A DNA stretch of 64,000 bases from assembly GCA_012932865.1 (NCBI GenBank), contig SAXG01000022.1:124001-188000 (forward strand), in the 5' to 3' direction. The notes under the pieces were generated by a model. That model saw only the letters and a list, made by a program, of their open reading frames with translations. It searched no databases and was not told the DNA's origin. The translations under genes and the position numbers were made by a program. The stretch comes from Amylostereum areolatum (Eukaryota > Basidiomycota > Agaricomycetes > Russulales > Stereaceae). Of the stretch, positions 55,562-64,000 are shown in pieces (position 1 is the first letter of the stretch; each line of letters opens with the position of its first letter).

Positions 55562-58064
55562 TCAATCCAGCACAATGATATCATCCTCCATCTCCTCGTC
55601 CTGCTTCTCCAACATGACCAACCCATCTGCCTCCAACTTCCTCCTTTTATTTGGCGATCCCGGTCCTGACGTCTTCAAGCGCTTTGCAGGGCCCTCCGCC
55701 AGCTCGACCTCGTCGTCGTCGGGTGCGGAACGTTTCAACGACACGCGCGGCGGTGTCTCTGGTACAGGCTTTGGCTTTGGCGGCTTCTTCGCTGGGTGCG
55801 GGAGCGGGGAGGGGAGAATCATGGACGGGCCATCCACAGGATGGTTAGGCCTAGATACAACGCCCCTTTCAGTCAGGGATAACCCCTTCAGAAACCAGGA
55901 AGACCTACGGAAGCGGTGCGATGGCGAGCGAGATCGCTTCGTACTCTCCCTCGTCGTCGACCACGTTCAAAAACATGCCTCTCGTCACGTTCAAGCTCTC
56001 CAAAGACCTTTCCAGATTATCGTCGAAGTCCGGATCGCTCAACAACCGCTGACCCTCATACGTGCTCACATCGCGCCCATCTCCCGCAACCGCGTCGACA
56101 ACCTCCCCGAGCTTCGTCCGCGCGGGGTCGCACTGCAACAACCCATATGCATCGCGGCACACGCCACATGTTAGAGATGGGGTTGAGAGCGCGATGGCGC
56201 TGAGCGGGACCGCGGGCTTGAACTGGATATGGACGTTTCGGAGTTTGTCGTGGGCGCCACGAAGAACGTGCAAGGCTTGCAGAACAATCAATCCGGATAT
56301 GATTGCGTTTGTTGTCGCGATGGCAGGAATGATGTTCCCAGCCATCTCTACATGCCAGCTCGTCAGCCTGGATAGCATTATATTGTCCATCAACCTACCT
56401 TTAACCTCCCATCGAGTCTTCCCTGGGATACCGTAGGCAGCCGAACGCAGATTCGCCGCGGCAGTAACGAAGTCGAGTGTGTCGTCATCGTCCTTGTCGA
56501 ACGAGATGGTCTCCTCTCCTGCGCTCAAACGCGCCGCCAACTTGCCCGTACTGCATCACGAGAAATTTGAGTCAAAGTTTGTGACGCAATGAGAATCCAC
56601 ATACCTTTGTACGAACATATCCCAGTTGTCCCTTAACGAGAGGGCGCGCTGATCCTTCAGCTTTCCGTTGCTGGTGCTTGCGCTGGAGCTGGAGCTGCCA
56701 TTCGCGGTTTTCCCATTGGATGCGCCATTGGCAGTGATGGCCGCCGCACTGGCCACAACGCCGCGGAGGGTGAATTGATCGTCCTTGATCGCATCGAAGT
56801 CGAGTGGGATGGGTTTGTCGCGGAATCGCCACATATCCTCCATCGAAAGGAGGTTCCTGACATCGGCATTGAAAACCTGTGCACGAACAAACAGTCAGAC
56901 CCCCTCGACCTGCAGAAATGGACAAGCGCGCCTTTTGAAATGCAAGCTTGGCAGCGTCCTCACTCTGTCCTGTTGACCTCAAAGCCTCACGGACGGCTTT
57001 GAACGCCTGCGCCTCTTTGCGCAGTGTGTCGATCTCCTGGGCTGAAAAGTCCATCAGCTCTGAGTAAGCCGAGCGAATCCTTTGAAGGCCAACCATTTTC
57101 TCCTTGCTTCAACGCGTCGTCGAGCTCTCCCGCAGAATCTTCATCTTCACCAAAAAGTTGACTGCGTATATGCGTCATTGATCTCAGACGCTTCAGCAGC
57201 CTTGGCAAGGGACATACGACATGAGATAACTTTTTGCCCATACAATGCAGTGAATTGGCTGTGATGGCGTCGAGCGAATGGTGCACACAGGGAACGTCTT
57301 CGGCGTTTGTTTCGGTATACAATCGAAGCATTCAGTGCGATCCTGACCGAGTAGTATTAGCAATGGTCAACCCACAGATACGCGTCTAACTTACCTTCAA
57401 CAACGGCTGAACTTGACCCAAATACCCTGCCGTTCCGGATTCTACCAGTGGCACATTGCCCGCCATGCACATCTTGTTAACATGTCTCCGCGCATCTAGC
57501 CTTTCCACTTGAGCGACCTGGAACAAGATGCGGAAAGCACAACGCACCGAGGTTGTCCAGCGCATTTAACACGATATCAAAGCTCTTAAACCACGCAAGA
57601 TCGAATTGGGGGTCCTTTATGTTCCCGTGTATAGGGTTGATATGCACATTGGGGTTGAACGCCGACGCCGTGCGTGCTGCGACCTGAACCACGCTCATAT
57701 ATACCAATACACGCAAAACCAGAAGGACGCCCACACACCATCGCCTTGCTCTGCTTCACATCCTTCTTTTTGAACAAAAACTGCCGATTTAGATTGGACA
57801 GGTCGATGGTGTCGAGGTCGAGCAGCGTGATCTTCCCGAAGCCAGCGAGGACGATGTTCTTCACTTGCAGGCATTAAACCAGGGGATGAGAAAACGCGTC
57901 CAGCCACTGAACAGTTTGAATATAAACTCACGTAGCTCGCACCCAATACCACCAGCACCAACGAGAAGCACTTTAGTACTGGGTAGACGGTCATGCAGCT
58001 CGGGACCCAGAATGGCACGAGCATGAATGGAACGGCCGTTGGCCGCGGGAGTTGCAGAGACCAT
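55562..58064 (-). CDS. UBA2: SUMO-activating enzyme E1 catalytic subunit Uba2
   Basis: With Aos1, adenylates SUMO and carries it as a thioester before transfer to Ubc9, mainly in the nucleus. Eleven exons, minus strand: 58064-57932, 57863-57739, 57683-57548, 57495-57395, 57342-57218, 57161-57094, 57041-56932, 56876-56605, 56550-56399, 56347-55909, 55850-55562; 649 residues, as in other fungi. Opening [12 protein letters not shown]; nucleotide-binding [32 protein letters not shown]; catalytic cysteine in [10 protein letters not shown] followed by [10 protein letters not shown]; adenylation/ubiquitin-like domain with [10 protein letters not shown] and [20 protein letters not shown]. The C-terminus is disordered with basic patches ([25 protein letters not shown]), probably the nuclear signal, ending MEDDIIVLD, a likely SUMO-interacting motif. 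The seventh intron starts with GC rather than GT. Confidence 0.95.
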
Positions 58065-58480
58065 AACTCTCAAGGCCTTCTCCGTGTTAGAATATAGGCT
58101 GAGGGAGATCCAGAGGGTCGCGAGAGATTGAAAGGGAGAGCCGAAAGACAAGATATGGTGACTTGGTCGTTGAGCAAAGTCAAAGTCGCGATGCGCGTCA
58201 ACTCGCCGCGCGCGCCGTCACGCGCTGGTGACTCAGTTACTGCCACGTCACTTTACGTGACAGGAGACTGAGGCAACAGCCTGAACGACGTCGACGACGA
58301 CATGACTGAAAGCATGAACGTACGATTGTGCATAAAAATCATAAGTGCATAGACGTGCAATAGGGAGAAGGCATACACGGGTATGTATAATTTACTCGAA
58401 GAGGGAACATGATTAACGTGAATCGTAAGGTAGCCAGCCTCGCGTCGACGAGACCTCCGAAGTCTTGAATGCACGTAAAA
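58065..58480. other. Intergenic region
   Basis: About 415 bases between the UBA2 start and the stop of the zinc-finger gene; nothing recognised. Confidence 0.4.
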
Positions 58481-59661
58481 TCATGATGGCCAGCTCGCCT
58501 CGGGCGAGTGCAAAAGAGGGAAACCAAAAGCTGAAGTCGAATGTATAGGACCTGTGGATCCCCACAGTTCCTTCCCGACGCCAGATATCCATCCAGGCCA
58601 CTCCCAGCTCGGGGCCACTGTCTCTCGAGGGGGAGTCGTCTGCAACATCATTTCGGGGAACAAATAGAAAGGGTCGAAGGACGGTTCCGGGGTGCCCGAT
58701 ATCGACGGCGTCGCCCGAGTATCGAGAATACTTTCGGCGGTGAAAGCTTGCGGCTGCAGCGTCAACGGGCCCGCCGTCGATCCAAGTTCCGACAACACTT
58801 GGTCCAGAGCGGGGTCGTACTGAAAACCGCCACCGCCAGCCTCCGTTCCACTATAAGGCTGGGAGAAATGATATAGCTGGTCGAAGAACGCCGCCTCCGT
58901 CAAAAGGTCGCCAATAGCCGCGTCCTGGTGTTGTATAGCAGCGAGGGAGTCCGATGGGATGGTATCGTTCTTCGAGCTACGAGTCTGGTCATCAAGCGGC
59001 GGCGGGCCCGCATTCTCTTCTTCCTTGATCTTTCGAGTGGTGCCCTTCATTCTGGCTCTGCGCCCTTGCTTCCGTTTGTTACAAAACTCCCCGGGACCGG
59101 GACAGGAGCCTAGATGCTTCGTTAAGCACTGAGGCCACGGCGTCTGGAAGTCGCACGAGAGACACCGATGGCGCTCTGCGGTACTGTGCGCACACCACAG
59201 AAACTCCGTCAGTTATGGATAGCATCATCAAAATGACAAGCCCAACGCACTGCCAGCGACGTTCGTGCCCTCGTAGATGGTGGCGATAGTTCGTCTCAAA
59301 GCCACACCCGTCCCACCCACACCGAAACTTAAACTCCACATCTTGAGGCCTGCAACGCGTTCGCCACCATTAGCTCCTTCCGGAAACACCGACGGAGAGA
59401 GAACGGGATCGCTTACGCTGAAGGGTCACAACGCTTCGAGCGCTGATGGCGTAGCAAACTCGCTCGTTGTACCAGCCTCCCGCAGAGAGGACAGGGCGAG
59501 CGTTGTGTCTGTCGAAGCCCCCAGACAAGTGAGTTATTCAATCGACCCAATGAGAGCAGGGCACAACGTACCGTATGCGGGCGTCCAGCACCCGGCGACG
59601 TGTTCCTCGAAGGCAGCGAGGAAGAGGGTTCGTAAGCGCCGTCGTGATGCGAGGTGGACAT
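58481..59661 (-). CDS. Small zinc-finger protein, putative transcription regulator
   Basis: Four exons, minus strand: 59661-59572, 59508-59417, 59349-59251, 59183-58481; 327 residues, in phase. Three C2H2-like fingers follow one another: CPLCGRLVQRASLLRHQRSK, then CGWDGCGFETNYRHHLRGHE, then CLSCDFQTPWPQCLTKHLGS, the last continuing CPGPGEFCNKRKQGRRAR, a basic stretch. The C-terminal 190 residues are disordered, acidic to neutral and rich in Pro, Ser, Gln and aromatic residues (DLLTEAAFFDQLYHFSQPY), the look of an activation domain. No exact family known to me; a fungal transcription factor is the most likely. Confidence 0.75.
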
Positions 59662-60485
59662 GAACGGGGAAGTGAATACACCCCCACACGCACAACGAAG
59701 AACGACTTTATACCCTCGTCGAAAGTGCACCCCCGAACGAACACAAAAGCAGAAATCCAGCACCGGGTTGCAGGCGCGACGTCCTTCTTGAGAGCCACGT
59801 TGCCGACAGGTCGCTGCTCGGTGCTCCCTGCCGACAGGTTGTATTGTTCGACTTCAAGAATGAGAACGGGACAACAAGGACAGGGACCCGGTTTGGGTAA
59901 GGAGCCGCGCCTGATACCTGTGCATCCATCAATACGGAGCCCCGGCGAGGAAAGCAGAATAAAAGACCTACGGTACCAGCATATTCTGCCGCTTGGGTGT
60001 GGTTATCCCGGGGCTCCTTTTTGTCCTGCTCCTGGAAATGCTAAGAGGGGGGGGGGGCGGTACAACAATCACTTCTCTTCTCAGCGATCCATCAATCTTC
60101 TTCGTTCCAACCGGGCGCTTGGAAAAGAACGAGTAGGTAAACACCAGTACAGGTACTAAGTACCATATGACATAATGGACAAACTATCCAATGATCGAAT
60201 GTCGCGAACGTAAAATTCAGCATGAGGATCTGGGAGATAGTGAGGGCCACATCGATAAGTACACAGCACGACTTCAAAAAAAACCTCGCCCACCAGAAAT
60301 AATCATCCCACCCCAAGCATAACAATAACGCACCAAGGGTAGATCACACACCTCTCACACTCCAACCCGTCACCAGCATCCAGCTTTCCCAAAAACAATC
60401 GAATTGACCAATAATGCATCCATATCACATACGTACCCATACATGTCCAACTCTCCCCGCTCTCCCCAACAACAGCGTCCAACCG
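59662..60485. other. Intergenic region with an 11-G run
   Basis: Between the zinc-finger gene start and the Gga stop. A homopolymer of 11 G lies at 60047-60057. No gene recognised. Confidence 0.4.
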
Positions 60486-62313
60486 TCAGAAAAGTCCTAC
60501 AAGGTCTGCAAATGGATCCTTGCCCTGCTGCTGCTGAGCCGCTGGGGGCGCAGGTTGCGATGTGGCCCGCTGCTGCTGTATTGACTGTGTGGGCTGTATG
60601 GGCTTCCCCCACCCGGGCGTTGGACTTGCGCCCTGGGAGTGTGTTGATTGTGGTTGGAGCGGTGGGGACATCCCTCCCCAGCTTGTTCCCGCGACGGACG
60701 GGGATCCCATCCTCCCTGCACCCATGCCCATGCCTATGCCCATCCCCGCACCCATCGGTTGAGCTTGCGCCTGTCCCGTCGGTTGGGGGGTGCCCGGAAG
60801 CATGATATGCCCAAACTGCGACGACGCCGGCCTCGACTGTGGACTTGCCCCAATCGATCCGGGCGGAGAGGATGTGAATTGTGGCGTGATGGCCGCAGGG
60901 TACCCGTTAGAGGGCGTTGCCACCGGCGGTGCGGGTGCCCCCATTCCCATTGCCATGGGTGGCGGGTGGCTCGAGGACGATGCCATAGTCGACGGCCCGA
61001 AAAGGTCCATGAGATCGTTCGCGGGGTTGCTTGGCCCCGCAGCGGACGGTGCCGGCTCTGGGGGGTCGTCGAAGTCGATGAGCGATAGTTCCTGCTTGCC
61101 TGGGCCCAGCTCCGCGGGTATAGGGTTCGCGGCGGCGGTAAAATCGCCTTTCTTGAAGGCCTCGTATCGTTCAAGCACGGTGTTGATCTGGTCGTTTATT
61201 TGCAGGTATGTGTCTGGTTCGGGGGATGAGCGGAGATTGGAAGGATAAAGCAGGGTGTGACGTACCGAGCGATTCAGAATCGTCCGTTTCCGCATCCGAT
61301 ATCCACTTCTGGATTTTCGGTCGGGAAGCCATGAGAATAGATGCAACTTGCTAAACATATATGTGAGCGAAGGAAGGCGAGAAAGAACGATGGGGGTTAC
61401 GCACGTCGTATACGTCGCCTCGGGCGAAGCGTTCACCGCGATCCGTGTCCACGTTGTCGAGCATCTCATTGAGCAGTATGACCTTCTGTTCGAGCTTGTT
61501 GAGTTCGGTGAGGACTTGCGTGCGATAGTCGGGTTTCGCGTCCGGATTCGCTCCCGCGAGGGACTTCATGAGCTCCTGCGCGGCGGCGAGATCGCGAGGG
61601 GTACCGCGACGGATGAGCTCCTGCAACTTTGCCGACTGAGCCTCCCGGTCCTCCGATTCAAGTTCGTCGGCTGACTTGAGATTCTGCGATGCGCGCGGGT
61701 CAGTGTACAGCATCGGCAGGGTAGGCGATCGCGCTCACGGCTGCCGCGGGAGGGCCATTGGTACGGGGAAGTTCTCGGAAGCGGTAGCCTTTGAAGGCGA
61801 GAAGCCGATGCATATCGCGAACGTTTCCAAGGTCGTCTCTCCAGCGGGAATCCTGGCAAATGGTGTCCTTCCACGAGTTTATGAGGTCGAGGATGCGACC
61901 CATAACGGGACCGGGGAAGGGTGGGGGACGTTCGGGAAAGCGTCGGACGAGTTCGTTGAGGAATTCCTTGGTGGAGATTTGAAGATGGAATGGGTAGCCG
62001 CAGTTCTGGACGAGAGTGTCGAGGAGGGCGAGGGCGAGCATGGCTACGTGCGGATTGCGGTTGTTCACCAAGCGAACGACGGTCATCGCCGCATCCCGAG
62101 GGCTGCAACGGAAGATCATCGTATCGGTCTACAGCATAGCAGGAGAGATCAACCTTACTTGTTCGCCTTCTTTTGGTTGATGTACTCTGCGACCTCGAGA
62201 TGGAGAGCATAGTTGGGCTCTGGAAGGTGTGCGGCGGTCGCTCTGGAGATGAGCAATTCGAGGGGAGTGGCGCGGAAGGGGAAGGCGTTGGGGGCGTTGT
62301 TCCACATGGCCAT
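60486..62313 (-). CDS. VHS-GAT adaptor, Gga type
   Basis: Arf-dependent clathrin adaptor that sorts cargo from the trans-Golgi to endosomes. Five exons, minus strand: 62313-62159, 62102-61739, 61683-61405, 61350-61266, 61213-60486; 536 residues. VHS domain: LELLISRATAAHLPEPNYAL, INQKKANNPRDAAMTVVRLV, VQNCGYPFHLQISTKEFLNE. GAT domain: SAKLQELIRRGTPRDLAAAQ, then VLTELNKLEQKVILLNEMLD and NDQINTVLERYEAFKKGDF, ending in a hinge with LIDFDDP (clathrin-box-like) and NDLMDLF. After a long Gly/Met/Pro/Gln-rich hinge the protein ends KDPFADLVGLF. I do not see the gamma-adaptin ear (GAE) that canonical Gga proteins carry, so this is a Gga lacking the ear or an ear-less Lsb5/Tom1-like adaptor. Start at the ATG giving MAMWNNAPN. 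Confidence 0.88.
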
Positions 62314-63047
62314 CGCGGCCAACGGGGAGCGGGAAAGGGCGGGGACGACGGACAGCGTGCTCAAGCGGCTCAACGACGCTCGCCGCCGCGCGCGACTCCA
62401 GGATTTCAAGGCACGGTCGAGCACGACACGACGCCGTGGGAACTTCGCTTTTCATTGGGAAACGCATACGTTCCTCGCTTTGAGTTTGCCACCCTTGTCT
62501 CTTTCGTTCGATATCTCTTCATCGCGCCTCTCAGCGCTAGTCTCTCTGCGAAAAGATCGCCTCTGAATCAAGTCTCTCTCTGGATCCAATCTTTCCGCGT
62601 ATACTTTTGTGGCACTGGCATCCCCACGTGGAAGCCGCTTACTTGCTCTCTAAAGTCGCACGACGCGACCACTGCCACCGCCATTTCCTCTTAGGAGTTG
62701 TGGACAAATCCCGAGTGGCACGCCAAACGTCATCGCGTCTTTCCCGGATCTAGACAACAACGTTCTCTGCTCTTCTACGGCGCCCGGCAAAATGTTCAAA
62801 GCGTCGCACTGGTGGCAACAATCGCGCCGCTCCTTCGGAAAGATGGAGATGTCCAACCGATCCTTGTTTTCAAAGCCCTTGCATCCTCTGCTGCCTGTTG
62901 TTGCAATTTAGTGCCACAACACTACTTCTCTCGTGCCCCATGTGCTGCGCAAGACTCGCGCATATATAAACCTCGTCGAACCAGCCCAGCGATCGCACAT
63001 TTTCCACTCCAGTTATCTCACCCCCCAACTCTCATCTGTCCGGCTCG
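62314..63047. other. Divergent intergenic region
   Basis: About 730 bases shared by the Gga-type gene (-) and the Ser/Pro-rich gene (+). It contains the TATA box of the latter and no other recognised element. Confidence 0.45.
62963..62970 (+). promoter_or_regulatory. TATA box of the gene at 63048
   Basis: TATATAAA, 78 bp upstream of the start codon. Confidence 0.6.
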
Positions 63048-64000
63048 ATGCCTGGCTTTCCTCAAGCTCCCAGTGTAAGAAAGTCCCCTTCAGCCCTCTT
63101 GGCGTTCCTTGCTGACATTCCCGACATAGGCTCTCTGTTGCTGCTCACGCGGTACATCTCGGTCACCCTATCATGAAGACTTCCGTGATCCAATGAAAGC
63201 AGGACACCTCAACGAAGCCCGGCAGCGCACTCAACAGTACGTTTTGCCCAAACTTCGATATCTATCGCTCCTAACACGTGTACAGAGTCCTTGATATAAT
63301 AACCCATCTCGTGGGCCAGGAACAAGCAGAAGCTGCTATGTACTCCCTTGCGAATTCCACCAACCTGGACTGCGCCTTGCACGGTCCGTATGGCTCGCAG
63401 TTCGCCACGGTTCCAGGTCACCCTACTTTCGCCCCGCCCCGCGGATTCCAGCCGTTCGATATGTCGCACAACCCGATCAATCCTGCGATGTGGGAGAACA
63501 TGTCTGAAGAGACCTACTTGCCGACGAACCCCATGGACCAATCGGCCCTTTACCAACAGCATCAAACTTCATCCAACTTCTGGCCTGCGAGTCCATCCGC
63601 GCAAGATCCTCAGATCGGACCTTTCAAAACTGACGACTGGATGTTTGGGCCCGACTACATCGCGATGCAACCCCGTGCCGAAGCCTCCTACACCCAGGGA
63701 AATACGGAGCAATCGCCTCTGGGGTGGTCTACTTCCACTCCTTCAACCCTGGATTCTAGTGTCCTGCCTCAGTCGCCATCCCCCGTGTATGGTGGTTCAG
63801 AGGCAGATATCTTCAGCCCAGAATACCAGGGCGTGATCTATGCCATGGGAGGTCCGAACTATCCTCCCTCAATGCCAGATCCTTGCCAGTCTCTGCCTGT
63901 CTATGGTCCCAACGAGCCGTCCTTGTTTACCCCCAGCCCCGAGTATCCTGGCTCAGAGGATGGTTATGATTTCTTCACACCTTCCTCCTGTCTCCCCGGC
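63048..64000 (+). CDS. Ser/Pro/Tyr-rich protein, 5' part (runs off the right edge)
   Basis: Exons 63048-63074, 63130-63236 and 63286 to beyond the window; both introns have GT-AG ends and keep phase, which is why this start was chosen. At least 283 residues: a short Cys/Arg-rich start, a small helix (RQRTQQVLDIITHLVGQEQA), then a disordered region rich in Ser, Pro, Tyr, Gln and Asn with acidic aromatic motifs (TDDWMFGPDYIAM, SLFTPSPEYPGSEDGYDFF). This resembles the activation part of a transcription factor, but no DNA-binding domain lies in the window, so the function stays open. Confidence 0.7.

Overview
The window reads as nuclear DNA of an agaricomycete (mushroom or wood-decay) basidiomycete. 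The support is: intron-dense genes with 45-80 nt introns; two copper radical oxidases of the glyoxal-oxidase type; an 18-exon EF-hand protein of a type I associate with mushroom genomes; a chromodomain Ty3/gypsy element; and a KDZ-type DNA transposon. Species cannot be named from sequence alone. All exon boundaries were read by eye from splice sites and frame continuity.

Layout. 1-7681: 3' part of a Ty3/gypsy chromovirus-like retrotransposon (gag end with a -1 slippery site; protease/RT/RNase H; integrase; chromodomain; unusual extra 3' ORFs including a zinc-knuckle protein and a one-helix membrane protein; polypurine tract; 555-bp LTR). 7889-24855: housekeeping and secreted-enzyme genes: mitochondrial release factor 1 (-), UTP7 (+), a head-to-head pair of copper radical oxidases (-/+), a class I HDAC (+), a LanC-like protein (+), an NmrA-like protein (-). 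24856-26306: gene-poor, with a tiny poly(A) retroposon. 26307-42856: a 16.5-kb composite transposon whose core is a giant inverted repeat, two 7,801-bp arms around a 176-bp centre, each arm carrying a transposase-like gene with cysteine clusters, a cysteine-cluster partner gene and a coiled-coil ORF. 43204-63074: a DSYGSS-repeat protein (+), 3-hydroxyanthranilate dioxygenase (-), the EF-hand protein (-), RAD17 (-), a small candidate gene (+), UBA2 (-), a triple zinc-finger protein (-) and a Gga-type VHS-GAT adaptor (-). 63048 to the end: 5' part of a Ser/Pro-rich protein gene (+) that runs off the window.

No fungal gene clustering by pathway is evident; neighbours serve rRNA processing, mitochondrial translation, DNA-damage signalling, SUMO activation, NAD synthesis and vesicle sorting. 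The two oxidases are the only clear functional pair: tandem-inverted paralogues sharing a 1.15-kb intergenic region, with different membrane anchors. The most unusual object is the palindromic KDZ-type composite, whose arms are collinear with no indel (paired coordinates always sum to 69,885), bounded by 17-bp terminal inverted repeats and an 8-bp target duplication.
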